DNA of 64,000 nucleotides from Glebionis coronaria (Eukaryota > Streptophyta > Magnoliopsida > Asterales > Asteraceae), in contig JANFOE010000050.1 of assembly GCA_025667525.1 (NCBI GenBank), positions 1,178,001-1,242,000 on the forward strand, written 5' to 3'. The notes under the pieces were generated by a model that was given only the letters and a program-made list of their open reading frames with translations, was not told where the DNA came from and searched no databases. The position numbers and the translations under genes are program-made. Below, one piece after another: positions 27,701 through 37,937 of this stretch; within the stretch, counting starts at the first letter, position 1, and the number at the start of each line of letters is the position of its first letter.

Positions 27701-27935
27701 TCATGTGATGCTTCAACGAAAACTCTGGAGCCGCGATTTACATCGGCGCAATCGGTCCTCCTCGTCCAAACATTGTGGGTTGACAAAGCTCCTCCATTGT
27801 CCGAAGATCGGGCTGTGGAAGAACATTGTTGTTGTTATTATTGAGGTGCGGTGGATTATTGTTGTTGTTCACACCTGCCATAGCTAAATCTTCACGAGTC
27901 TCGGGCTCTGGATAAGTTGAAGATCTAGTACGCAT
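24734..27935 (-). CDS. gag-pro: Gag-protease-only polyprotein of D2 with an acidic tail
   Basis: The start is at 27935 (MRTRSSTYPEPE). One frameshift near 27700 separates 65 N-terminal residues from a 985-residue open frame (27691-24734). In order: Gag domain with HHAEKWFDRLPKNSIHTW; zinc knuckle CETCGGPHSYTDC; a Pro/Ser-rich linker; retropepsin with DLGASINLMP near residue 594 of the long frame and IPLILGRPFL; then, where element C begins RT, a long Asp/Ser-rich tail; and a hydrophobic segment (LPTLLWLALFALSLCYLM) close to the end. RT, RNase H and integrase are absent, yet the frame has no other stop. This suggests a non-autonomous element supplying only Gag and protease, or a recent deletion product. 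Confidence 0.85.
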
Positions 27936-28177
27936 ACACCTGCAAAAGCAAAAGAAAAAGATACCAAAGCAATAGACAATATATATACAATATGAAAATA
28001 AAAATAAAATCTTTTTGGATTTATGAAAATTTTTAGTTTTTATGGATTTTTAACAATTTATAACTTTTATTGTTTTTTTTTTGGAAATTTTTAAGCAAGA
28101 AAATAACGCTCACGAATGAACGGATCCCAAAAAGCAACGCGTCTCTCAGAGAAAACCGTTAATCTTTACAAAAAGAG

Positions 28178-28192
28178 CCGGCAGCGGCGCCA
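28178..28192 (-). other. Primer binding site of D2
   Basis: On the minus strand TGGCGCCGCTGCCGG lies two bases after the LTR end (TGTATTA). It fits the plant Gypsy TGGCGCCG type. Confidence 0.85.
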
Positions 28193-28194
28193 TT

Positions 28195-30006
28195 TAATAC
28201 AAGGTTTTTACCTAGTAAGAAAATTAAGTTCGTTGAAGTGGTCTAATCGAATTGATTACTGGTTCAAAGTGTGACTCAGCTGTCTTTTGGTGAAAACAAA
28301 TAGTTTGGTCGTTGTAGTAAAAATTAAAAGTGCACTAACTTTAAAGTAAAAGGCAGGTAAAATAAATCTAAACCTAATTGAAAATAAATGACGGTAAATA
28401 AAAGCGTGACGAGAAATTAATGACGAGAACTTAAAACTATGCTAAAGGCAAGCTTAAAATAAATCTAAGGCAAGTGAACTAAAAGTGCGACTAAGTAAAA
28501 GGCGGGAAAAATAAAGCTCTAAAACTTAAAAACATAAACTTAAAATAAACTAAAATGGCTCATTCGGAATATCCTGCTCATTCGGAATAAACATTCATCT
28601 GGAATATTAACTCAAAACCTTCATTCGGAATAGTCAAACAAAACACTCATCCGGAATAGATGGCTCATTCGGAAACACTGCTTCATTCGGAATATAGGGT
28701 TCATCCGGAATATCTGTTCATCCGGAATAAATGAAAGAATCTGTTGATTCGGAATAAAATGTTGGAAGTGCTGGTTCGGAATAAAGTGGTTCACCCGGAA
28801 TAAAAGTTCATCCGGAATAATCAGTTGATCCGGAGTAACAGCATGGTTTGGAATAAATGAAAGAAACTGCTGGTTCGGAATGTAAGTCAGTTCATTCGGA
28901 ATATGGGTTCATCCGGAATAATCACAACAACTCCTTCATCCGGAATATTTCTTTCATCCAGAATAATCCATTCATGCAGAATAATTAAGAAAATGTGCTG
29001 ACTCGGAATAAAACCTTGACTCGGAATATTAAACTACAAATGCTGGTTCGGAATATTTTACTGACTCAGAATAAAAGGTTGATACAGAATAAAAGGACCA
29101 ATCTACTCATGCGGAATAAAGTACTGATTCGGAAAATCCTGAGGAAACGATTTTCGCGAAGAACACGGGAAACAAAAAGAAACGAATCTAAACAAAACTA
29201 AACAAAATCAACCAAAATATTAAACCAAACTAACCACAAATGATCAACTAATGATAATCAAACAAACCAAATCAATAAAACTAACAATAATAACCACAAT
29301 AATCAAAACCCACTTAATCTAATCAATAAAAACTTAAGAACATGAACATAAACATAAACATGAAGATCAAATCAAAACAAGAAGAGTAGATGAGAGATTA
29401 ACTATAAAAGTAAAGATTCAATAACATTAAAATAAAACTTACTTGGAATTAAAGGAATTAAGGTGCAAGACAATTAAGGAAATGACATGAAATTAAAGTG
29501 CAAGTAATGTAAATGGTGGAGAGTTAATTTGTCAAATTAACTAACAAAATGAAAATGAAACTAATGAGGTCTATTTATAGGAGAGGAGATGATTAGTGGA
29601 AGCTTCCTCCTCTCTTTCTTCTTTCTTTATTTCTCGTTTAGTCCTCAGTCTTCTTAATTCTTCGACTTTTGTCTCGGGATTAATAAACTCGTCTTGTAAT
29701 ATCTTCATTAATTTAGACTTGAGTTCTTCGGCTTTTATTAAACTTCCGTGTTTAGACTTTTTCTTCGATAAATCTTCAGAATTGGCCTTGGACTTCCGTT
29801 CTTTTTGCACTCTTGATTTCTTGACTTCGTCTTTTGTCTTTTTCTTCGATAAAAGCCCGTGTTTTCTCCCCTTTTCACATTTTCTTCCTAAATCACACAA
29901 AAACACAAACCACGCATAATTCCGATATTTACGACATAAAATATACGTTTTGGCTTGGTTATTATTGTAGTTAAGTGGTAAAAGGATGGTGTTTACACAC
30001 CTATCA
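28195..30006 (-). repeat. LTR of D2
   Basis: It is about 1812 bp, starting TGATAGGTGTG on the minus strand at 30006 and ending next to the PBS. A TATAAAT box is at 29573-29579. An array of CGGAAT motifs (plus-strand view) spans about 28563-29135. The two overlapping antisense ORFs near 29571-29919 come from purine-rich LTR sequence and show no domain. Confidence 0.85.
28563..29135 (-). repeat. ATTCCG array in LTR D2
   Basis: Some twenty-five copies of TATTCCG(A/G)ATGA-like motifs (minus strand) with spacers of about 10-20 bp. The arrays in C and D1 have the same core but different flanks. Confidence 0.85.
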
Positions 30007-31431
30007 CTCCCCCTTGATATGAGCTCCCCCTTTCTTGAGGCACCAATGAAGCAAGGATAGTGACAAGCTACGAAGAAGGGTTAGAAAAGTCCTACAAAAC
30101 AAAGTTAGTAGACAAGAGCATATATGTATAGAAATGTCACCCAAGCGGAATTAGCTTTAAACATCTTAAGTACAAAGAGAGGGACTCAAGAGAAAGCTAA
30201 AACAATCTTAACTTTTAGAAGTGTCAAAAATATGACAAGTTAAGAAAAATAAGAGGGCTATTAGATAGAAAAGAGAACCCAACTTATTTTGGTGACACCA
30301 AAAAAGAATATAAAAAGGACTATAGAGAGAAAAGAAATGTCCAAATTATAAAAAGAGAAAATATTATCGAGAGGACATACTCTACTTTAATATCATGGGA
30401 AAAAGACCAAACTAAAGAGAGTATGACATGGACAATAAAAATAATTCCACATAGTCGAAAAGAGAGAAAGAAGGACTATGATGAAAACAAAAATAAGGAT
30501 GATAAACAAGTCGTTTGCACAAACAATGACAAGCATTGAAGAAAGAAGTGTGCACGCGATGCTATTAATAAAAAAAATAAAAAGTCCAAGGAGAGGATTT
30601 TGACAAGATCAAATCATAATTGATGGAATAGGGGTAGAGAAGAAACATCCATACCAATTGTAATGATAATATGTCAAAAGGTTAAGAGCTTAGAATTTTT
30701 AGAATCACCGAAGAAAGTTCAAGATTTAACCAAGATCATCTCAAAAGGTTAAAACCTTAGAATTGTTGGAACCACCCAATCTAATTGTAATTTTTAACCA
30801 CGATCAACTCTTAACAATGAGAAAACAAAAAATTATCAAACCAGAGATATTTTGACCTTAAAAATAATTACTTTAGAAAGCTCCAAAAGACTTAAGTCGG
30901 GAATCAAGGTGTAAAAATAAAGAAAAACCAAAAGCGAGGATAAATCGACGCTTAAGAAAAATACTAGATATAAGACATCATAGGCAAGGATGATTATGAA
31001 TGTCGATACCAAAAAGATGACTCAATGATATAGAGAAAGAGATCAAAGGAGCCAAAGAAAAGAAAAACCAAGATGGATGGTGTTTAGCATACGGTAGAAT
31101 ACATGCTCAAAGTTTCGTAGCTCTTCTCAATCATTGTGAATGTTCAAAGAAAAATTACATGATGAGGAAAGGGTGAGGCTCGACTCAAGTTAGTTTAGAA
31201 ATGATAGAAGAAAGAGACTCGACTTAGAAGAGCATGATTAAAACGAATCTAGAGAGACTCAACAAAAAAGTTAAGGATAACTTCACAAAATAATTCAAGA
31301 ATACTATACCTTATTAGGTGATAGCGAAGTCTTGAAAGAAAACGAGAGAAGAAACTTAAAAGAGAAGAAATGAAGGAATCTTCAAGAAAACTCCACAAAA
31401 GAAAAAAAGAAAAAAACGAACAAAAGTGATT

Positions 31432-31513
31432 CACTCGCCGCGGTTCGTTAAATAGGTCCGCGGTTCATTATCAATAACGAGCCGCTAGGTTATTTGAGGA
31501 ACCGTGGACAGTG
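31432..31513 (-). repeat. GCGGTTC/GAACCGC hairpin module 1
   Basis: Nested inverted repeats: outer CACT/AGTG, GCGGTTCGTTAAAT with ATTTGAGGAACCG, and inner GCGGTTCATTAT with ATAACGAGCCGC. Confidence 0.6.
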
Positions 31514-32410
31514 GGTGTCCAAAAACGATTATCGACTCAAAAGAAAATCACTTGGTCAAACAATTTAACATAAGATGCTAAATGGCTTGAAAGTCAATGC
31601 TTCGGATATGACTTTTAACAATTGCACTTGCAAGTTAAAATTACTTCAATATTTCAAAAGAAATATTTAAGTTGTCAATCTTACTAGGAGAGAAATTAGA
31701 TTTAAATCTAACATTCCTTGACAACTGAGTGAGAAAATAAAGAAGAAAAAAAAGATCACAACAAAAACGATATCCAAGACCCAAAGACAAATTATGTTGA
31801 AAAACATGAAAAGGAATACAAGAAAATAAAGATCATACAAAGATGTATGAAACACAAGCCTAAAACTTAAGCATAATTTTAATCCTAGTCCAACTAGAAC
31901 CCTAAGATTTGCTTAAATTAGATGTCTTAGCAATAAGAAATCCACATGCTTAAATGAAAGACAAGGTAGTGGCGGAATTTGGTGGAGAAGGCTTGGTGAT
32001 AATCTTGTAATTAAACTCATCATAGATATAAGACATGACAAGATGTTGATATTGACAACAATGACAATATCTTCCATGATGCATGACATAATCATGTGAT
32101 GGAGTAAGAACACAAAAGGGAAGTGGTGGAAATATAGAGTTTCCAAAATCAATTTCCTTAGAAGGAGAAAAGATTTAATTTGGTGTGTTCTTTGGTAAAT
32201 TGGATTGAAAGAGATTTTAGAAAATAGTGGATAATCAAGGCTTTCATTTGTGAAAAATACATTTTGCTTTGGTGTGAAAGAGATTTTAAAATGCTTTGGG
32301 TTAAAAAGAGAAAGCACAAGATATTTTGGGAGTGATTAAATGTTTTAAACAAAGATTCCAAAGGGTGTTGGAACAATTGGGAAGTTTTAGAAAACCCATT
32401 TTTGAAGGTG

Positions 32411-32489
32411 TCTGTCCGCGGATTCTTTTCTCCACCGGCGGTTCCATATCGATATGGAGTCGCGGTTTCTATAAAGAACCGCCCACAGA
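32411..32489 (-). repeat. GCGGTTC/GAACCGC hairpin module 2
   Basis: Outer TCTGT/ACAGA; it contains the perfect palindrome CCATATCGATATGG and GCGGTTTCTATAAAGAACCGC-type pairing. Confidence 0.55.
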
Positions 32490-34142
32490 GGGTGTGTTTT
32501 GGAGGATAGGGGAATTTTTCCAATTCGTCAAATCCTAATGTTCTAGTCTAACTTATCATAAAGTTATGCTAAAGAGCAATAAAAACTAGAACACACACAA
32601 AGGAAAAACACATAGGTTCAATTAGCACGTAGGAGGAAAGCTAAGAAAAATCTAATGGCTACAAAAGAAAAAAAGACTCCTAATGGCATACAAAGTTCAT
32701 CAAAGTAAACTATCATTAGTCATATTTAGGAAGAGCCATTTAATCAATTTAGAGAATGAGTATGAGACTATCACTAGAGGTGCTCAATTAAGGCTAAGCA
32801 CGCCCGTTTTTATGAGTTATATAATAACCCAATTTCCCACATGGAAGTAATTCAACCGTTAGGTCAAACTAAGATTCTAGTGCATAAATTCTCTTGTAGT
32901 CATTCTTAAGTTAGACAAAATGTAATTCCTACATTTATCTAATAAAGTGTAGCAAGGATGAAAAGTGTATGACGACACAATGCACAACCTAATGAGGGTA
33001 AAGAATGCACCATTGCATATCTTGTCAAACAAGTCTAGTTAAGGTATTTACCTTAATAGAACTTGAGGCCAATAAATTTGAAGTGTATAAACAAAGTTTA
33101 CACAAAACAAAGGAACACTTTTGATTGGTCTTTCGGAAATGATACATTTACAAATTGCATTGCAATGTAAATTACTTGAGTATTTCGGATGAAACATCCA
33201 AGTTGTGAAACCGACTCCATTGTGCATTATAAGAAATTATTAAACAAAACATGTCTAATAATTTGAACAAGTAGATTCAATATACCATCATCAACACAAG
33301 TGTGAGTTATGATCTGATGTATATTATTAATAAACCACATTCATAACTACACTAAAAATATGTCAATTAGATTCGATAATGATACCAATCATAATTTGAA
33401 TAATGAATTGATATATGTTCGAAATCTTTCTTGATTACCACAAACACTCTTTAAGAGAAAATAGCTAAGATTTTCAAAGGGTGTTTCATGTTTTATAGTA
33501 GGACATTAATCTACTTGAACTAATAACACAATGATCGAGTAAGATGACCCACATCAACAGATTTGACAAGTTCCCAAAGCTTTCAAACCTAAAAGTGTTA
33601 AAGAACATGCCAAGGTGTACAAAATGTTTATGTAACATTTGTAAACCAAGAGATGTTAATCCTATATGCAATGCACACATAAATAGACAACTAAGTAACA
33701 CTACTACCAATAGTAAGGATCACTTAAGAATGTCGAAAGACAAAAGAAAAACACAATAGCATTCGTCTTTGTTTTGAGTGTTAGATACACCAAAGTATAC
33801 ATAGCTTAATTTTATTTGAAAATACTTTTCGACCCATTTCAAAATTTAATTAAGTTCAACACTTTATAAATATAGTAATTTTCAAAGATATATCAACAAG
33901 AGATGTCCAACTTAATAGAAAAGAGTAAAACACAAGCTTTACGACAAACCGACGCTCAATACTTTGGACCAAGTATGGAACTTAGAAAACATCCAAAATT
34001 TAAAGTTTGAATAAAGGTTTGGAATCATTTTTAATAGAAAGTAAATTCAATTACGTTCGAAACACCGGGTGGCACGACTTCTACGGACTTACGGTTGATT
34101 TTATATGATTTTTCAAAGATTGCAAAAATCTGTGTCGGACTT

Positions 34143-34198
34143 ACTGCGGATCCTTATTGATAAGGAACCTCGGGGAACAGATAAAGAACCGCGGTCAG
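34143..34198 (-). repeat. GCGGTTC/GAACCGC hairpin module 3
   Basis: GGATCCTTAT paired with ATAAGGAACC, followed by GAACCGCGG and TCAGT. Confidence 0.55.
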
Positions 34199-34561
34199 TT
34201 GGCAAAAAATGAGTTTTCAGCCAAAATCATTTGGTAACATTTTGGAAGGACTTAGGACTCTAAAAAATCATTACATAGAACTCGTATTTTAGAGTTAATT
34301 ATGACAGAAAATATTTTTATACTTCCAAACATGAAAAGATTTAATTCAAGTTATTATACAACGTTTATTTAACACCAAAACTTGTACGAATGAAACAACA
34401 AAACACATTTCATAAGTAATCACTCTTCATGAACAATTTGATACAAAGATCGTCTCTATTTTTAAAAACCGTTTTCATTTTTAAAAACCATTTGTTTTGA
34501 AAAAGAGAGAAAAGATCAATCCAAGCTTTAAAGTACAATATACTTCAAAGATCTTGAATAG

Positions 34562-34577
34562 CCACGCTTTGATACCA
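34562..34577 (-). other. Primer binding site of element G
   Basis: On the minus strand TGGTATCAAAGCGTGG lies two bases after the LTR end TTTCTACA. It resembles the initiator-Met tRNA site TGGTATCAGAGC. Confidence 0.75.
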
Positions 34578-34649
34578 ATTGTAGAAACTAGAAGGGGGGG
34601 GGGGGGTTGAATAGTTTCTAGTTATCTTTTCAAAACATTTCGCATAACC

Positions 34650-34731
34650 CACTGTGCGCGGTTCGTTAAACATGTCTGCGGTTCGTTATCACTAAAGAAC
34701 CGCTTGTCCGTTTAAGGAACCGCCGACAGTG
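34650..34731 (-). repeat. GCGGTTC/GAACCGC hairpin module 4
   Basis: The clearest copy, inside the G LTR end: CACTGT/ACAGTG, GCGGTTC/GAACCGC, TTAAAC/GTTTAA and a second GCGGTTC/GAACCGC around a short loop. Confidence 0.65.
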
Positions 34732-35955
34732 AACTAGGCTATTTATTACATGTTAATCTTTAACAATCCTTTGTATCAAATTCCCGATCAATCTTGACTA
34801 GATATGAGATGTGTTTGATTGAAAGATAAATACTACACGTAAGAAAACATACAAACACATCAAATCAAGAGTACATCAAGCAATAGCATAAACACTAAGC
34901 ACACACGTACTAAGCATAAGCTATTCCGAAACTAAGATGTTTAGACTAAGTGATGTACACTTGACCATAATCTAAACATGAAGCACACACGTAATAAGTC
35001 TTAACTTTTCCGCAACTTAGATGTTTAGATTATGAGACACACACAACATGCAACAACATATAAATGAATCAATAAGAGCAAAGATATAAATGTAAAGGAA
35101 AGTACCGACACGATGACTTATAGTGGTTCGTTCACGAAGCTCCTCTTCGCCCTACTCCGCTCCTCGAGTACACCTTACTCGAGAGTTACTTCACTAGCCA
35201 ACAAACTCCTTAAAGTGGAGAAACCATACACAACGTCGCTTACCCAATTTCCGACTCTAAGCTAAAAGTCGAGTCCTAATCTTAGGTAAGACCAATCTAC
35301 ACAACGTCACCTACTTCACCGTTTTCTGACACAAGGCTAGATGTCGAGTACTAATCTTAGGTAGGACCAATCTACACACAACTTCCAAATTGACACACCA
35401 ATTTGGATCTACACAACTACACAACTCTTTACAACTACAAAACTACACCACTCTTCACAACTACACACCTACACAACTCTTCACCCTAGTTATGTTTTAT
35501 GGCCCAACATAACAAAACCTTGTGTTTTATGGCATAAACACATAAAACCATATAGATCTAAGTACTCACCACTTAGATCTATGACTCTAACACAATATCC
35601 AAGTATTAACAAACTTGGATCTACACAACTAATCACCTAATCTAAGGATACCCATCACTTGGATATTCTACCCTTACAAACACATCCAAGTGAACCCAAC
35701 ACTTGGATCTTCTACATATACATAGTAGGAAAACAATAACTTGATCTAGAAAGAGAGATCTTCATCATGTTGTGAACCCAACCACTTCATGGTAATGAAA
35801 GTGTTCTTCTCTTTGCACTTGAGAGGATGAGAGGATTGAAGGAGAGAATCACATCTTAAACAAGATTAATCTAAACTAACTAATCAAGGAGTTTATAGAT
35901 GTTTTTGAAGAAATTATGCAAAAAGGGTTGAAAGAAAAGCTGGAAATGATATACT

Positions 35956-35962
35956 ATTTATA
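35956..35962 (-). promoter_or_regulatory. LTR TATA box of element G
   Basis: TATAAAT on the minus strand, about 510 bp from the LTR start. Confidence 0.55.
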
Positions 35963-35995
35963 GGGCAAGAGTGCAACGGTCAAAAACACCTGCAA

Positions 35996-36046
35996 TTCCT
36001 TATCAATAAGGAACCTCCTCCCGTGGTTCCTTATCAATAAGGAACC
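35996..36046 (-). repeat. GGTTCCTTAT/ATAAGGAACC hairpin pair, module 5
   Basis: Two perfect hairpins, at 35996-36013 (TTCCTTAT-CA-ATAAGGAA) and 36025-36046 (10-bp stem, CA loop). They lie downstream of or at the start of transcription, close to the LTR TATA box. Confidence 0.65.
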
Positions 36047-36556
36047 TCCGGGTTGGAGACCGTGTATTTTTGTCCTTTAGTGGGGATATGCCATCTGGGG
36101 TAGTTTATACCCTCAAAGGATATTCCTTTGGCATATGAAATATGCCAAATTCAAATTTCCATTTTCTTTTTAATAAAACATTTTCTTAAAAATAAAGTTT
36201 ATTAAATCTTTTGTCACGGTTGATTAAATGTGAGATTTAAGAAAATATTAATCCTTGATCACTTAGTTAGGTTAATGACATGTTTATTCATACCTTGAGT
36301 GATTCATGCCGAATGTGATCTTGGAGATGTCGAGAGAAGTATACAAATGTATTCTTGAGTGATTATGAGAACCTTAACATTTTACATAATGTATTGCAAG
36401 TTATACGTTTGTCATCAACAAAACACAAAGAGATTATATCGACAAAACATCGTAATGTTTGCACTAACAGATCTTAACTCATCAGGGACTTTTTCTCAGG
36501 ATCCATCAGGTACAACCAACGTTGTGTTGATCCCAAACTTAGATCGATTAGCTTTG

Positions 36557-37014
36557 TGTTAACGAGATTAGATCAAGTTAAAAACTTAAAGAAACTTTGT
36601 TGTATGAACAATTCAAGTATTATGCGGAATTAATACTTGAACAAAGAACAAGCAAAACAAGTAAACCAAACTTTCACTTTTGATTTATGATAAAACTTGC
36701 ATACAATGCTAGTGTAAAACGTATATTAGACTAAAACCTAAAGGCCTCCTTTTATAGATTAAGGAGCCTTGCACAAGAGTCTACGTATCGGCTATTTTAG
36801 GTAAAGATAAATATAGAAAATACAATGTCAAACATATCTTTACTAAAAGTACAAAACGTGTAGACTAAGTATTCTATCAGTGCTTGGACTTCTTCTCATC
36901 AACGATTGGATTCTTCTTTTCAACGCTTGATCTGTCAGTGCTTGATTTCTTCCTATCAACGTCCAAATAACTCTTGTCAGCGTCTAAGTGTCTTGGCTCA
37001 TTTTATTCCCAACA
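36557..37014 (-). repeat. 3' LTR of Copia element F
   Basis: About 458 bp. On the minus strand it starts TGTTGGGAATAAAATGAG at 37014, directly after a PPT, and probably ends CGTTAACA at 36557. A TATAAAA box is at 36750-36756. It contains several degenerate copies of AAGCGTTGATAGGA-like units (36880-36990). The matching 5' LTR should lie beyond 64000. Confidence 0.75.
36750..36756 (-). promoter_or_regulatory. LTR TATA box of element F
   Basis: TATAAAA on the minus strand in 'ctataaaaggaggcc', about 260 bp from the LTR start. Confidence 0.6.
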
Positions 37015-37030
37015 ATCCTCCCCTAAACTT
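37015..37030 (-). other. Polypurine tract of element F
   Basis: AAGTTTAGGGGAGGAT on the minus strand directly precedes the LTR start. Confidence 0.75.
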
Positions 37031-37293
37031 GATATCTACTATAGTAATCAATTTTCTGAATGAAAACTAAGTACAAGGAGGATTCTTACAAATACAAATC
37101 ACTTGTTAATCAGTAAATAAATAAACCTAATTAAATCTTTGCCAACATCACTTGTATAATCCATTTCCAGCTGTGTTGACACCATTTTCTTCAAAACTTC
37201 CTTAGACATGGGATATTCAGCATCCACAAGAAGATATTCTGAAAACTTTGTAGTACTCAAATGGTAAACACCAACTGTTGAATGTAGACGCTA

Positions 37294-37937
37294 TTAAAGT
37301 CCACTAATATCATCCAAATCCAACCATATTAGATCTGCATCATTTGGCTCACACATTCTCTTGAATGTGGACCAAATCTTTATTCCATTGACTGAAGTAG
37401 GTGCTTCAGCCTCATACTTGGCCTTCATCAATACCCAAAGATCTACCAAGTCTTCTCTATCCAGGCTTGCACACAAAGAGATGAAAGAAGTAAAAGTATG
37501 TACCTTCTTTCCATATCTGGTGATCATCCAGAACCCACTTGCATATTCTTCATAGTGAACTATAGAGTTTCTAGAATCAAAAGGTAATACCTCTGCAATA
37601 TGTGAAGCTTCCAAAGGTGAGATCTTAATACTCCTTCTAATAACTGCTTCACTAAGATTCACTCCATCCAAAGCTGGGAACTCAATGGGAAGTCCCTTCT
37701 TCACTGGCCTTGGTGCAATTGAAGCCTTTTGAATCTGCATCTCTTCTTCAAGTTCTTCCTTTCTTTCATCAGAAAGAAGTCTGGTAGTATTCTCCTCTTG
37801 AATACGTGCCCATATAGGATAGGCACGAAACTCCAATTCATCAAAGGATAAATCCTGCAATTTCTTGTAAGTCCAACCCCCTTGATGACATCTGAGAAGC
37901 ATATAATAAAGCTCCCTTCTATCCTTCTTAGTCTGTG
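37294..37937 (-). pseudogene. Extra 3' ORF of Copia element F, C-terminal part
   Basis: About 215 residues with motifs ELYYMLLRCHQGGWTYKKLQDLSFDELE and a Glu-rich stretch, ending WLDLDDISGL. It continues the ORF whose N-terminal part is at 61982-62423; the two are split by element H. ORFs of this style lie near the 3' end of some Copia elements in composite plants, as I recall; the function is unknown. No RT or RNase H motif is present. Confidence 0.65.
37933..37937. other. Target-site duplication CTGTG (left) of element H
   Basis: CTGTG directly precedes TGTAACACC and recurs at 61977-61981. Confidence 0.92.

Larger units (their letters stand above)
30007..34579 (-). mobile_element. Internal region of Copia-like element G, no recognisable genes
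   Basis: It lies on the 3' side of a PBS and LTR at 34562-36469, so it should be internal sequence read on the minus strand. It is purine-rich on the plus strand and full of stops in all frames; no gag, protease, integrase, RT or RNase H motif was recognised. Two AGGGGGAG motifs (minus strand) sit at the left edge near 30007-30031, a motif common in large Copia elements. It carries four hairpin modules built on GCGGTTC/GAACCGC. It could be a large non-autonomous derivative or a strongly decayed element. Confidence 0.5.
34580..36469 (-). repeat. LTR of Copia-like element G
   Basis: It is about 1890 bp. On the minus strand it starts TGTTAGTGCAAAC at 36469 and ends TTTCTACA at 34580, next to the PBS. 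A TATAAAT box is at 35956-35962. A run of 13 G (plus strand, 34594-34606) lies near its end. The partner LTR was not found in the window, so no TSD can be confirmed. Confidence 0.7.

Noticed and set aside
29571..29919. Overlapping sense and antisense ORFs in LTR D2
   Set aside because: They come from Lys/Glu- and Ser/Phe-biased purine/pyrimidine tracts in the LTR; related LTRs do not keep them open.
30007..34579. Host gene in the large ORF-poor region
   Set aside because: No exon-like open frames, no splice pattern and no known domain; the PBS and LTR on its right fit retrotransposon interior.
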